This document shows, one piece after another, positions 23,001-33,100 of a DNA stretch of 64,000 nt. The stretch's first letter is position 1. The number at the start of each line of letters is the position of its first letter. The notes beneath the pieces are model-generated. The model was not told where the DNA came from, searched no databases, and worked only from the letters and a program-made list of their open reading frames with translations. Source of the DNA: Rhea pennata (taxonomy: Eukaryota; Chordata; Aves; Rheiformes; Rheidae); NCBI RefSeq assembly GCF_028389875.1, contig NC_084687.1, positions 5,926,157 to 5,990,156 on the forward strand. The letters run 5' to 3'. The position numbers were made by a program, and so were the translations under genes.

Positions 23001-25892
23001 CCTACACAGCTTGAGTCTAATCTTTTAGCCTCCCTTTGTGCAAGTCACTGAGACTGCTTTCATGAGTGAAGGTAAACAGTCAGGTCCCTACTCAATAAAA
23101 ACTTGGCCTTGTTCATTATTCAGAATATAGTTTCAACAATAAAATCGCCCATTACAGAAAACTGCACAGATTCCAAAGCTGTCAGCAAAAAGTTAAATAA
23201 TCTAAACTTCAAGACATGAGGAAAGTGAAGTATTTAGTGTCAATTTAACATTCTCCTGTCAGTTTAGCAGACTTGCCTGTGGTCAGACGTTGGAAGCATA
23301 TGTAGCAGTGCAAGCGAAACAAAAGCAGGCTGCTGAGCTGAACAGTGTTCACAGTGCCATCTTTATATGCTCACAGGGTTCAGTGGGAGATTAGAAACCA
23401 AATTTGGACATAATCTTCCTAGTTTTGATTAGCTATTTATTTAGACAAGTGCCTTGAAATGAAGACAGGATACAAATGCATATACAGCTGTGCTTTAACT
23501 TTGCAGAGAAAGCGCTCTGCTTTTGGGACTAACTCCACATACTGACCATATGGCAAGGAAATAGTCTGCCCAAATTGAATTTTCTGTACCGCTTAAAGGA
23601 AAAGGTGGTGTTATTTTTCTTAGTCTTTCCTAGCTTTGATACAGACTAGCTACTTAGGAATTCTTCATCTCTGTGCTTATTGCCTGCATCTCTGTACACA
23701 AAAATCTGTTCTGGCCCACTGCATTTGGGACCATAAGCTGCCACAGCAGCGACTGGTGTTGACCGAAAAACAGCTGGTCTTTTTTGCATCCATACATCTG
23801 TGGTTTCACAAGTACAATAGAAAATGATTGAAAGTTAGACATAGAAATTTCAGGAAGTGACAGCTACTAATGGGGTGAATGATACAAATGTTATAGATTT
23901 CCCTGTTCCCTGAAGGATCTTCTCTCTCTCCTGTCCAAGCTGTTAGATGTGTCTGCACATGTATGCTTGCCTATACCAACTGTTTTCAGTATGTGATGGA
24001 GCTATCTAAAGCCAAGGAATGCTGGGATCTCAGGTTACAAGGTCAGCTCGGAGTGACTTGACTTCTTTGCCTCTTTTGGTTCAGAAGTCTGTAGACTTTT
24101 AAAAAGCTGGGGGGAAATGCATGAAAATTAAATGTCATTTTCATTGACAAGGCAGCAACATCGAGTAATAAAGCACAGGTTTGATCTGATTCATATTCTG
24201 ATGAAAAATTGTATTTTGCCCTTATGAATCTCTTTAGCCCATTTGCTCCAATAAAGTTATAATATACAGTTCTCATCTTTGTATTTCGTTGTCCTTCTAA
24301 GGCTTTGATGAACAAAAATCAGGTTCTTTTTTCTTCAGTTAAACTCTAACTGAAGTTGTTCTGTCTTCTCTTCCAGCCAGAGTATTAACTCCATTTGTTT
24401 CCACTGGAGAATAGCCTTAAAACAAACAAACAACAACAACAACATCATGCTAAATTAGTATTTCTCTTTGGTCCCCCATAGTATCTCTTTAAACACCCTC
24501 TCACAATCATCATACACTTTGCATATTTTCCCTAACTTTATAAGTAAAATCCCCTTGGCCTCAAGATAGACTTGGAGGTGTCAGATTACTGTCTCCGGTT
24601 TCTTCTGCCATTCCTTGACTGATTTACCTTCCCCACCCCCTGAAAAACCTCTAAGGAAGCTGAAAAGCTGTAGCCAAGCTGTGAGTCACGGAAAGGCGAA
24701 GCTCTTCTCGCCGCCGAGTGTGGTGCACCCGTGGGCTCCAGAGTGCAGGCTTTAGCAGACATGTAGATCTCGATACAGTTGAGAACAAAAGCTCACATCT
24801 TTTAATCTCAAAAGTTTCTCTCTATACTGGTTTGTTAATAACTGTAATATTTTATGAGAGGAGGGAGAACTACCAACTTGAATTTTTGTGCATTTGTGAT
24901 GTTTTCTGTGTTTTAAAAAAACATTGAAATTTTCAGTCCCATGTAATATCTTTATGGAAGATAAGGCTATGTATATAGCAGCAAAACCAACAATGCAGCA
25001 AGAACATACAATGATTTCAATGTTTTAACAGTGTTTGATCCATTAGCCAGTGCCCAAAATGTCAGCTTCGTTTCCCTTCCTTAGACTTACTCTCCTTAAT
25101 CTCGGGTACCAAATAAAGTGCAAAGAAGGGTACTAATATTTTTGAGCTACATGATTTTCTGTTCATAGCGATGTTTTAGAATTGGATTCGTCACTGAAAT
25201 CCAAGCAGAATCAGGAGACCTTGGCATCTCTAAAGGACCAGATTAGCATTAAAGAAAGCATAATAATTGTTTTACTACCTAGCAAAGAAAAATACTTCTG
25301 CTTATTGGCTTCTGTATATAGTGCCATCTAACGAGTGTGGTTTGGCCTAGGTTTCACTTCACCTGCAGGTTCCTGACTTCCCAGTTGCATCGAGTTTTGG
25401 TATTTACAGACTGAAAACCAAATACATAGCGCTCTGAGGCTGACTCTTATCTGCTTATGTATGAGTCTCAGTTCTGTGATTCACTCAGTTTCTCTTTTGT
25501 TTTTGCAGGATATTGAAGCGACTATGAACTCTGCTCTGAATGAGCTGCGGGAGCTGGAAAGGCAAAGCAGCGTAAAGCACACGCCAGATGTTGTCCTTGA
25601 CACACTGGAGCCTCTGAAAACGTCTCCGGTGGTGGCCCCCACCTCTGAGCCCTCTAGCCCCCTGCACGCTCAGATCCTCAAGGACACTGAACCCCCTTTC
25701 CAGCGGAGCGCTAGCACAGCCGGCGACATCCCGTGCACCTTCAGGCCAGTGAAGTCGGTCAAAATGGCCACCCAAGTTAAACCTCCAGCAACGAGGCCGA
25801 AGCCTACGGTTTTCCCCAAAACTAACACCACGAGTCCTGGTGTTGCCTCTTCAGCATCTCAGCAGCCTGCTGACAAGTCCTGTACTGTCTGA
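1557..25892 (+). CDS. SRGAP2: SRGAP2, SLIT-ROBO Rho GTPase-activating protein 2 (3' half of the coding region)
   Basis: SRGAP2 is a cytoplasmic, membrane-associated F-BAR/RhoGAP/SH3 protein. It binds ROBO receptors, bends membranes and inactivates Rac1 during neuronal migration and spine maturation (family knowledge). Coding exons seen: 1557-1587, 4765-4825, 5998-6075, 8023-8157, 9505-9610, 11571-11795, 15232-15311, 19662-19842, 20295-20441, 22536-22863 and 25509-25892. All have AG/GT borders and keep one phase, giving 584 codons before the stop. In order they encode a basic linker, the RhoGAP domain with the arginine finger in GIFRVSGS, one SH3 domain (AIAKFDY, DDWWEGR, IPHQYI) and a serine-rich tail ending DKSCTV. 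The match to vertebrate SRGAP2, as I remember it, is nearly residue for residue, including tail segments that differ in SRGAP1 and SRGAP3. The F-BAR exons lie before the window. The gene is co-oriented with IKBKE. Confidence 0.97.
1588..4764 (+). other. SRGAP2: SRGAP2 intron
   Basis: Mostly AT-rich, with T-runs near 2052, 2581 and 2732 and small GC-rich patches near 2120-2180 and 4585-4640. I see no gene, RNA or recognisable mobile element. Confidence 0.75.
4765..4825 (+). CDS. SRGAP2: SRGAP2 exon, start of the RhoGAP domain
   Basis: Encodes [20 protein letters not shown] plus the first base of a Gly codon. The acceptor is ttctctgctcag and the donor gtgagt. It is the N-terminal helix of the RhoGAP fold and is near-identical to the mammalian protein. 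Confidence 0.96.
4826..5997 (+). other. SRGAP2: SRGAP2 intron
   Basis: Short open frames on both strands at about 4830-5150 overlap each other and show no conserved motif. The rest is AT-rich. Nothing further is seen. Confidence 0.75.
5998..6075 (+). CDS. SRGAP2: SRGAP2 exon with the RhoGAP arginine finger
   Basis: Encodes [13 protein letters not shown] followed by [13 protein letters not shown]. The Arg of GIFRVSG is the catalytic arginine finger that RhoGAPs insert into the GTPase active site, so GAP activity looks intact. The acceptor is tgtcttacag and the donor gtaagt. Confidence 0.97.
6076..8022 (+). other. SRGAP2: SRGAP2 intron with a T25/A10 tract
   Basis: AT-rich. A run of 25 T (7098-7122) is followed directly by 10 A (7123-7132), and a T-rich tract lies at about 7498-7514. 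No gene seen. Confidence 0.75.
8023..8157 (+). CDS. SRGAP2: SRGAP2 RhoGAP exon
   Basis: Encodes [20 protein letters not shown] and then [16 protein letters not shown] and IFHDLIACV. The LKLYFRxLxxPLFP block is the conserved RhoGAP helix and loop used for GTPase binding. The acceptor has a weak pyrimidine tract (cttgtaatgaag), but the phase and protein match are exact. The donor is gtaagt. Confidence 0.96.
8158..11570 (+). other. SRGAP2: Two SRGAP2 introns around the 9505-9610 exon
   Basis: The introns 8158-9504 and 9611-11570 are AT-rich with no gene, RNA or repeat element that I can support. Confidence 0.7.
9505..9610 (+). CDS. SRGAP2: SRGAP2 RhoGAP exon
   Basis: Encodes [20 protein letters not shown] followed by [15 protein letters not shown] and a split His codon. 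The acceptor is ctgcctttcag and the donor gtgagt. It forms a central RhoGAP helix bundle. Confidence 0.96.
11571..11795 (+). CDS. SRGAP2: SRGAP2 RhoGAP C-terminal exon
   Basis: Encodes [20 protein letters not shown], then [15 protein letters not shown] and [19 protein letters not shown], ending EDY plus a split Cys codon. The [10 protein letters not shown] block is the conserved RhoGAP C-terminal motif with the invariant Asn. The acceptor is ctgtcttttacag and the donor gtatga. Confidence 0.97.
12147..12200. repeat. TC-rich microsatellite
   Basis: Repeated TC dinucleotides with interspersed T and C runs, beginning ttctctctctctctctctct. It is a simple repeat inside an SRGAP2 intron. Confidence 0.85.
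13150..13870. promoter_or_regulatory. SRGAP2: Intronic CpG island in SRGAP2
   Basis: About 0.7 kb is very GC-rich with dense CpG (many gcgc, ccgg and cggcc steps), while the surrounding intron is AT-rich. Long open frames appear on both strands only because stop codons are rare in such sequence. It could be an alternative promoter or enhancer. No first exon is recognisable. Confidence 0.55.
14366..14395. repeat. C16 homopolymer followed by a T run
   Basis: Sixteen C at 14366-14381, one G, six C, then seven T. A low-complexity pyrimidine tract in an SRGAP2 intron. Confidence 0.85.
15232..15311 (+). CDS. SRGAP2: SRGAP2 linker exon between RhoGAP and SH3
   Basis: Encodes [20 protein letters not shown] and then EHHTSDD plus one base, matching the acidic linker of vertebrate SRGAP2. 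The acceptor is ccttctgttgcag and the donor gtatgc. The preceding 3.4-kb intron contains a CpG island. Confidence 0.95.
15312..19661 (+). other. SRGAP2: SRGAP2 intron
   Basis: The largest intron in the window at 4.35 kb. It is mostly AT-rich, with GC/CpG-rich patches near 18190-18480 and 18980-19170. No exon, RNA gene or mobile element recognised. Confidence 0.75.
19662..19842 (+). CDS. SRGAP2: SRGAP2 SH3-domain exon
   Basis: One exon encodes the whole SH3 domain: [57 protein letters not shown] and VQDT. The aromatic FDY, the WW pair and the PxxY motif for binding proline-rich peptides (for example ROBO1) are all present. The acceptor is ctatctcctag and the donor gtatgt. Confidence 0.97.
19981..20007. 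repeat. A27 homopolymer
   Basis: Twenty-seven consecutive A in the 0.45-kb intron right after the SH3 exon. The upstream 140 bases are not a recognisable retroelement, so a simple repeat is more likely than a retroposon tail. Confidence 0.8.
20295..20441 (+). CDS. SRGAP2: SRGAP2 post-SH3 exon
   Basis: Encodes [20 protein letters not shown] followed by [19 protein letters not shown] and [10 protein letters not shown]. It matches the region after SH3 in SRGAP2. The acceptor is cctccttcctag and the donor gtaaga. Confidence 0.96.
20442..22535 (+). other. SRGAP2: SRGAP2 intron
   Basis: AT-rich throughout. I see no gene, RNA or repeat element to report. Confidence 0.7.
22536..22863 (+). CDS. SRGAP2: SRGAP2 serine-rich tail exon
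   Basis: Encodes a serine- and proline-rich, probably disordered tail: [20 protein letters not shown], the conserved [32 protein letters not shown] and [15 protein letters not shown]. The segment [16 protein letters not shown] differs most from the human sequence I remember. The acceptor is gtgactgaag and the donor CAG|gtaaaa. Confidence 0.95.
22864..25508 (+). other. SRGAP2: SRGAP2 intron
   Basis: AT-rich, with a short AAC/AAAC repeat at about 24420-24445. Nothing else supportable. Confidence 0.7.
25509..25892 (+). CDS. SRGAP2: SRGAP2 last coding exon and stop
   Basis: Encodes [20 protein letters not shown], a short predicted coiled coil, then a proline/serine-rich tail with [11 protein letters not shown] and [13 protein letters not shown], ending DKSCTV and TGA. 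The acceptor is ctcttttgtttttgcag. The stop codon is at 25890-25892. Confidence 0.97.
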   Translation, partial: DIEATMNSALNELRELERQSSVKHTPDVVLDTLEPLKTSPVVAPTSEPSSPLHAQILKDTEPPFQRSASTAGDIPCTFRPVKSVKMATQVKPPATRPKPTVFPKTNTTSPGVASSASQQPADKSCTV

Positions 25893-27392
25893 TGAACTTG
25901 ATGCTGCACTTGGATATGACTGTACTGTTTCAGATGAAGAGGCTATATTGAAGAGACATTAAAATTCCTATTTAACTAATTTTTGAGCTTCTGAAGGTCA
26001 GTTGTGAACTGCTACTTACTGCTGGGAAATCTTCCTGGGAGTGAAACATTCGTAACTAAGCCTCGTCCTGTGTACCTGCATCAGTGATGTTTGTAAGGCA
26101 AAATAGGACATGCCATGCTTGGGAAATCCAATATCAGGTCACTGTGAAGCTGAGGAGGAAAACACAAAGTGATGAGTTGGATCCTGGTTTCTAGTTGATA
26201 CCCTGTTCAAGTGTTTGGCCACTGAAAAATATTTAGTGGCACCATGTTTTGAATACTGGTGTAGTAACTTATATATTCTGTGTTTCATTTATCACAGGGA
26301 AACAATAGGATAGATTTTAGTCTACTGCATGTTTTGGTGCCACTAGCTAGGTGGAGCTTGGACATGCCTGTTTCTTGTGTGTTATGCCGTTGCCCACTGG
26401 TGCCACTGTAGTTAAGGGTCTGTCTTAACTTCCCATTACATCTTCCGTTTTTGTTTGTTTGCCCCACCATTCCTTCCCGAAGGGCCAAAGCTCTTAGCTG
26501 TCCAGCTTCCTCCTTTAGTCGACACTTGTTATGAGAAATACTTTACTCTGGAACACACTTAGATTTTATGGAGTTATATGTACTATGTGTCTGTGCAAAT
26601 ATAAACAAATATGCTCCTGAGGTTTAGGAGCATAGGAAAGAGCCCAGTTGTTACTTATGGACAATCTAGCTGTCTTTTCCTTCTTTGCTCTCCCATGTTT
26701 ACAAACAGCTTTACTGATTTTCAGTGTAATGTTCAGCCCATAGGCTATCATATAGTGTATGGTCTTGGGAGACTGAATGTAAAAACAATTTAACTTTTGA
26801 AAACTAGCTGGCGTACCCTTCTAGGAGTTCATTTACTAATGCACACGTTCTTGTTTTGATCACGTTCCAAGATAGGTCCTTACCAAAATCCCAGTTACAA
26901 GCACTACAAAACTTCAATCAGAAGTTCTCAAGTTTTGTATCTTCTCCCAGTTTCTGGTTGTAAATGCTTTGGTCAGTGGCTGTGACCACTGTGGACTGCT
27001 TTAGGGATCCCCGCTCTCATAGAGTGGTGTAAGAAGTGCTGCTTGGGATGTTGACGTGGCAGCATGTGGCTTCTGGAGTGGCTTCACTGCATATTTCTTC
27101 GGTAGACTGGCATGCCTTCCTTGGACTCTGCAGAAATTTGAATGAATTCTTAGTATACATATTTATATGGTAGACAGCAAGTACTTCAGCCGCTAGCAGG
27201 CTGCATGGACTTTTTTATACTCTGCTGAGGATTTCCAGAATGCTAACAGTTATTTAATTTTTTAAAAAGGCATGTGCCACTTAAAACAGTAAAGAAGATC
27301 TTGCAGTCCCACAAGAGAGGAAACTTTTGACTGATCCTTAGTTCCTAAGCTTTTCTGGGACTTAAATAGTTGTACCTCTTAGGTTTTCATCA

Positions 27393-27398
27393 AATAAA
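27393..27398 (+). terminator. SRGAP2: Possible proximal SRGAP2 poly(A) signal
   Basis: Canonical AATAAA 1.5 kb after the stop codon. Use at this site would give a shorter 3' UTR without the distal Pumilio elements. The evidence is the motif alone. Confidence 0.35.
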
Positions 27399-28546
27399 TT
27401 CAGGCAAAGATGAGAAGTTATTTTCCTCTTCCTTTTAGGTGAGTTTCTTGTAAATTTTGGGGTTTCTCACATTTAGCTTCCTTGTGAGTATAATGTCATT
27501 ATAATGGGCACTTAGTGATTAAAAAAGAAGTGACAAACAAAATTTGCATTATTAAGAACAATTTTTCCATAACCATACTTTTCTGAGTCATTTTAAGGAT
27601 GTTTCTTGGAGAAATTAACAGGGTTTTATTGTTCCTGTGTCCATCCAATTTCTATAAAAGAAGCATATCCAAAGGAAAGATGTTCATTTTAAAAAGCCAA
27701 ATTTTCTGTGCCCTAAATTAATAACATACAAAAAATTTGTGGACACCAGTAGAAAGGGAACACGAGAAAGATTTCAGTGAGGCTATTTTCGTTATTTGTT
27801 TTTCCTGAACTGATTTGTAGCAGCAGTTCTCTGTGGGAAGCACTGCAGTATGCGCGTGGCTCCTACTGGGTCTTGCCCTGTTCAGCTCTCAGGGGAAGAT
27901 CCCACCAGTTTGACCAGCGAACTTTGCTCTCAGGTTCTGATGGACTCCTACCACCAAGGAATCACTTGTTCTTTTGGGGAAAAAGAATTAAAACAAACTT
28001 GTAATTTTCGCTCAGGCAGAACTTTCTGGCATTTGCTTTAAGTAGGGATTTTTTTTGTTTTGTTTTGTTGGGTCATGAATGGCCAAAGTGAATCCGTGTC
28101 AAGAGCAGGATCTCTGTAAACTTACTTTGATTCATTTGTAATGCCTTATTTTCTTTATATTTTTATGCCTAGCACTCATGTTTCTAAGAATCAGTGTCCA
28201 GCCACACACAGCACATTTGGAGAGGAGATACTCTTTTCTATCGTCGAGGTCTGAAGTATGAATGGAAAATGAGAGATCAAAAAGACTTCAGGTTACTCTT
28301 AACAGCAACTGTCTGTATATGGAATTACCGTGCTTATCTCTAGCATCCACAGCTCTGGGACAATCCTACTGTCAAGTGGAATATACTTAGCAGGACAAAC
28401 TGTATCTTGAGCAACTCAACTGGAATTTTGGTGTGCACTGTGATTGACACTTAACTTACAGCAAGCAATATGGCAGCCTGAAGAACATCTTTCCTCTTCC
28501 ATGTGATCTGGGCCTATCTGACCAGCAGGAAACTTGCACACATGCG

Positions 28547-28576
28547 CACACACACACACACACACGGGGGGGGGGG
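28547..28576. repeat. CA microsatellite followed by G11
   Basis: Nine to ten CA dinucleotides (28547-28565) followed immediately by eleven G (28566-28576), inside the SRGAP2 3' UTR. Confidence 0.9.
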
Positions 28577-29022
28577 ACGAGGGGAGGAAGCCCCAACTTG
28601 TGGCTTGTCTGCTTCGCTTTGTGAACGCACAAGGCTGAGAGAACATTCCCCGTAAGTGTTTTATTACCGTTTGTTGCAGGAGAGGTGGGAAAGAGGAACT
28701 GGAAGCATCAGCACCACTCTCCACCAAACCGGTGGACATCTTATGTCCAGTGTAGAAGAGACCAATGTATTGTGGACAAATAAGACGCAGTGGTTTGCTT
28801 GGAGAGGTATAAATGTTACTTCATATCTTCATATTCAGAAGGAATATTAGCTCTTCCATGGAAATTCTTTCATGACTTTTATGTAATGTATGTGTCAAAT
28901 ATAAAGACAAGAAGTGTTTGATAACTGGAATAACATATGTCTGTTTGATAGTGCTTTGTATGAGCAAAGGATTCTTGTTCATCAAATGTTGGATTGGAAT
29001 AATCCAAAGCAAAACTTTAAAA

Positions 29023-29028
29023 AATAAA
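29023..29028 (+). terminator. SRGAP2: Possible intermediate SRGAP2 poly(A) signal
   Basis: AATAAA in an A-rich context, about 3.1 kb after the stop codon. Motif evidence only. Another copy lies at 29768-29773. Confidence 0.35.
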
Positions 29029-30149
29029 ATATAATTTTAGGCCATCAATCTTAATAGGTTTTGAAGCTCTAACCTTGTATGTTTTACTTCCCTTGTTGGG
29101 AAGGGAGCAGTGTGCTTTAATGATTGCTAAATTTCTGCTTCTCTAAGGTAATCCAAAGGCTCACAGTTTATAAATTGTAAATTTGTTCTTCATGTCAAAG
29201 CAATGAGACATGACCAAACATTCTCGTGTTACCTGTGCTGGATACTCTGTTGCAACGAAAATGATTAGAGTGCACTGTGACAGCAGAAAAACGTTGTATA
29301 TGTATGTATTTTGGTATTGTTTAAAAAGAGTCTTTGGGTTTCCTGTGATGAATACCTCATATGTTGGGTTGGGGGGGAGGGGGAAGGGGAGTTGTTGTGG
29401 GGTTTTTTGTTGTTGTTGTTGTTTTTCCTTTAAGGCAAGATTGTTCTTGCACAAAAGTAGGTTAAGGTAACCAAGTTCTCATAAATTTATTTACAAAACA
29501 AAACATTTCAGAAGTTGGCAAGAAATTCCATCTGTGTGAATCCCACGCCTTGCGCGCGGCACGGGGTAAGCAGTCACTCCACGGCATTTGCCCACGCGTT
29601 CACGACAGCTCTAGCAATATTCGGACAGGAGAGGTCACTGCAGATGGAGTTTGCTGCCTTACTACTTACTTCTCCTTGCCTGTGTCAAAACCTCAAATTT
29701 AGTTGAATGTTGTATAGGTTTGGGGTTTTCTTAAGTATTTGAGAGGTGGATTTTTTTTTCCAAAAGAAATAAATGTTTCAAGTTAGCACTTCAGATGCTT
29801 TGCATACGTTTACCTGATAGACTGGAATACTCTGTCACTTGATGAGATATGTATTGTGGGAATACGTAAAGTAGATTATGTTCTCAGCAGGGCATAGCTT
29901 GCTGGTAAGGCAACTGTAACGATGGAAAAATACCCATCGAGACAACTTGTCTGAGTTTGAGTTGGTAAGATGTTGAGCTGTGTGGCCCCTATCCAGCAAG
30001 TCAGTAAGCACATGCTGTATTTTAAGCCCAGGAGTCGTCCCTGTCCGTAGCCCTCTGCGGTTAAGCATACGTTTGGGTTTTGTGGATCAGGTCGGGGGCT
30101 TTGCGCTTAGCAGGATCAAGCCCTAATTCTATAGGAATGTGCTGCAAAG

Positions 30150-30157
30150 TGTAAATA
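30150..30157 (+). promoter_or_regulatory. SRGAP2: Pumilio-response-like element in the SRGAP2 3' UTR
   Basis: TGTAAATA fits the Pumilio consensus TGTANATA in the sense orientation of the transcript. It is one of three such octamers in the distal 3' UTR. Confidence 0.45.
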
Positions 30158-31488
30158 CATTTACTCATTTGACTCTGAGCCACAAGCTAGGAAAACAGCA
30201 AAGCTAAAAGCGTCAGGGCAGTCGCCTCGCCACTGAGGCAGTACAGAACAAACGACGAGTTCAACTGTTTATTTTGCCATTTTTAGTTTTCACGAAAATA
30301 TTACTGTTTTTGTGGGCTTACCTGATATTGGCTAGCGTCCCACATGTGCAGTAAGAGAAACGCAGATGTTTCTTTAGGGCACCAGCAAGCGCTGGAGGCT
30401 TGCACAGACGGGAACGATGTTTTCTCTTGTGTTAAAGCTTCATGCCCTGCAGAGAGCTTCCAACCTAGAGAAAATGCTGAGTGTTACTGGTGGGCTGGAC
30501 TGAACTTTTGGTTTTGGGCTAACATATCACTTCCGAAGATTCTCCTCTCTTTGGGTCGGCTTTCCGCTCGTCTCTTCTGCGTGCAGCAACCTGGTACTTG
30601 AACGAAATACTTGACCCGCTGCCGTGCGCCCGCACAGGCTCCCGCGGAGCCGCGACCCTTCGCAGCTGCGTCACGCACAAATCGCCACGGCTGCCGGAGC
30701 CGCTCGTAGGCGTTCTTCACCTCTGCCTGCTCCCTTACCGCCGGTGCCAGGAGGGGTTATTTTCCAGGCTTGATTCTCGGATGCTATTTTGGTGGATCTC
30801 GAGATGCCAAAACAGCAGTTCAAAGCCTGGGAAATTAATATTTGTTTCTGTTACATTTTTGTGCTTCCTATAACGTAGTTTGAGACAACAGTTTTGTTTG
30901 TCAAAGATGGGCCAAAAAGAGGTGAAAGCAGAGAGGGAGGGCAGCTCCCCGCTGTGCTAATACTTGATACGCCAAGCTTCGTACAGGGTAAACACTTGGC
31001 AGTTTGCAATGGAAAGTACAGACGGACCCTTCGTTTCAGAGGCACTGTAGTAACTTCACTTCTGAAGTGGACTTCACCAGCCTTCCTCTCCCAGCAGAGT
31101 GCTGCGATTGAATAAATAAAGTCCAATGGAGTTGGACTCGTGAGTGTGCCAAACTGCTGGAGCAATACTTGTGAGCAGCAGGGTCTTCAAAAGACCAGCT
31201 CTATGTAGCCAAAACAGGGCATTGGTTGAGAGCATCTCTAACGCGTTTTGAAGAATAGCAGTGATGCCATGGTTCTACTGTAACGTGAAACAGTTCAACT
31301 GCAAAGTCTAGAAATCTTTTTTTTGGTGTTGTTGCTTTGAAACCTTAGTCCCGCGATAGTGGGCTTGGGCTCGTATGGTGCGTCCGATATTTCTTTTTTA
31401 TTGACAGCAGTTGTTAATGGTGGGATGGGAATGTTCTTGCTCAAACAGTTTCCATTGTTTCATGTCTTTTACACCAATATATATATGG

Positions 31489-31527
31489 TGTATATATTAA
31501 ACTGTGTAAAATTGTACTTTGTATATA
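31489..31527 (+). promoter_or_regulatory. SRGAP2: Paired Pumilio-response-like elements
   Basis: Two TGTATATA octamers, at 31489-31496 and 31520-31527, lie about 150-180 bases before the distal poly(A) signal. This is a typical position for PUM-mediated repression. Low sequence complexity here raises the chance of coincidence. Confidence 0.45.
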
Positions 31528-31570
31528 TAACTCTGTACAATATGGAGGTACATCCTTTTTTTTTCTTTTG

Positions 31571-31590
31571 GTACAGTATTGTACAGTATT
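31571..31590 (+). repeat. Tandem decamer GTACAGTATT x2
   Basis: The decamer GTACAGTATT occurs twice in perfect tandem about 80 bases before the distal poly(A) signal of SRGAP2. Function unknown. Confidence 0.8.
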
Positions 31591-31671
31591 AGGAGTTACA
31601 TGTGTTGGAAATGTTAAATCCATACTGGGGCAACAAAATGTATCCATTGTCATTAGCAATAGTTTTGGAGA

Positions 31672-31677
31672 AATAAA
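31672..31677 (+). terminator. SRGAP2: Distal SRGAP2 poly(A) signal
   Basis: AATAAA followed within 5-20 bases by the GT-rich stretch gttttgggtatggtgg, a classical cleavage and polyadenylation arrangement. It is the last AATAAA before the CpG island. Confidence 0.7.
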
Positions 31678-31726
31678 TGTTTTGGGTATGGTGGAAATAC
31701 TGGCCCATGGACAGCAGTAAATGATG

Positions 31727-33100
31727 TATCGCGAGAGCGCGCGCCGCTGAGTGTGCGTGGGAACGCGAGAGCGAGGCGAACCCCAGCGGCCCTTCCTCTG
31801 CACTTGGTGCCCGCTCTGGGGCTTAGATTTTTCCTTGGACAGTGGAGGAGGAGGAGGAAGCTCCTGGAGGAGGATCCCGAAACGTGCTGCCAGGCTCCTA
31901 GGGCGCTGCGTTAGGTGGAGGCGCCGCGGCGGCCACCCCTTCTGCCCTCCGCTCGCCGCCGGTCCCAGAGGACGACGGTGAGCGCAGCGCGCTGCTGCCT
32001 TGTGCCCGTCGCGCCGGGTCGCCCTGCTTTAGCCGAGCCTGACGCGCTCGACAGCCAGCGGCCTCGACCCGCAGCCGTCCGCCCCCTCTCCCGTTAACCC
32101 TCCTGGGAAGGAGGGCGCAGCAAGGGCGGCTCGGAGCCCTTGGGTCCCCCTGGGGCCACGTTCGGTCCTCGGGGCCCCCGCCTGCAAGGAGGGAAAATTA
32201 GGCAAAAACGTCTTGGAAAGCCGGCGGTGCAGGGAGTGGGGGCGCAGCGGGGCCCCGCGGCGCGGATATCCTCCCAGCTCTTGAAGCCCGCACGGGCCGA
32301 GCTGCCCTTCCCTCCCTGGGCATCGTCAGCCCGGCTCCGTCGAGCCTGGGGGTGCAGCGGGCTCCTGGCGCGCTGCTTGGGGCACTTGCTTTCCCCGTAG
32401 GGTTTATTTCTCCCTTTTTTTTTCTTATGAAACAGGAAGCAGAGAGGTAAAGGAGACCCACTAATGATTTTTGATTTTTCCAGCAGTTGCTTCTGCCTGT
32501 AATACGCAGGAGGATGCTGTGATCCCTTAAGCCCTTCTGATCGCGTCGGTTTGCAGCTGGGTCTGCCCCTCTCCCGTCCCAGCCCGTCACCCCCGGGGAA
32601 GGGACGGGGCGCCGGCACCGCGGCCTTGGCGGAGGGCAGGACGGCAGCTTCGCGCCAGCGGCGGCATCCCAAATCCCGGCGGGAGCAGGATGAGCTGCCG
32701 CCGTGCCCGGCTCGCCGCTGCGCGTTTGGGGACCCGACGGGGCCGCGGGGGGCTCCGAGCCCGGGCAGCGGCCTGCTCTGGGCAAGGCACCGCTGCGCAG
32801 GCACCTGGATTTCTGAGGCTTTGCCGCCACCGCCTGGAACGCTTGTTTTTAGCATAAACTTGGTTTCCAGGATGTAGCTGCTTTTTCTGTGGGTGGGAGA
32901 CAGGCTTGCAGCCCGGATAAGGGCTGCTGTTGCGGCAGCCGCAGAAGGGAAACGAGCCGTAAAACTCAACGCGTAGGGAGAGGATGGAGAAGCGAGTCTC
33001 CGAGGAGCCGGGCTCTCCCGGCGGGACGTCCCCGGGTCTCCCGGCGCGGCCAGGCCAGCGCAAGGCGGTGGCCGAGCCCAGCAGAGCCGTCGGGCTGTTG
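31727..33100. promoter_or_regulatory. CpG island at the SRGAP2/IKBKE junction
   Basis: Starts abruptly about 50 bp after the SRGAP2 poly(A) signal with TATCGCGAGA (31727-31736). That is one base from the TCTCGCGAGA promoter element bound by BANP-type factors. Dense CpG continues for over 1 kb. It is a likely promoter, probably of IKBKE or a non-coding transcript (inference). Confidence 0.6.

Larger units (their letters stand above)
25893..31695 (+). other. SRGAP2: SRGAP2 3' UTR (about 5.8 kb)
   Basis: AT-rich sequence runs without another gene from the stop codon to the distal AATAAA at 31672-31677, which is followed by a GT-rich stretch. Earlier AATAAA copies are at 27393, 29023, 29768, 31111 and 31115, so tandem poly(A) use is possible. 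It contains three Pumilio-type elements, a CA/G microsatellite and a GC-rich patch at about 30600-30730. The end point is inferred from the last signal and from the CpG island that starts right after it. Confidence 0.75.
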
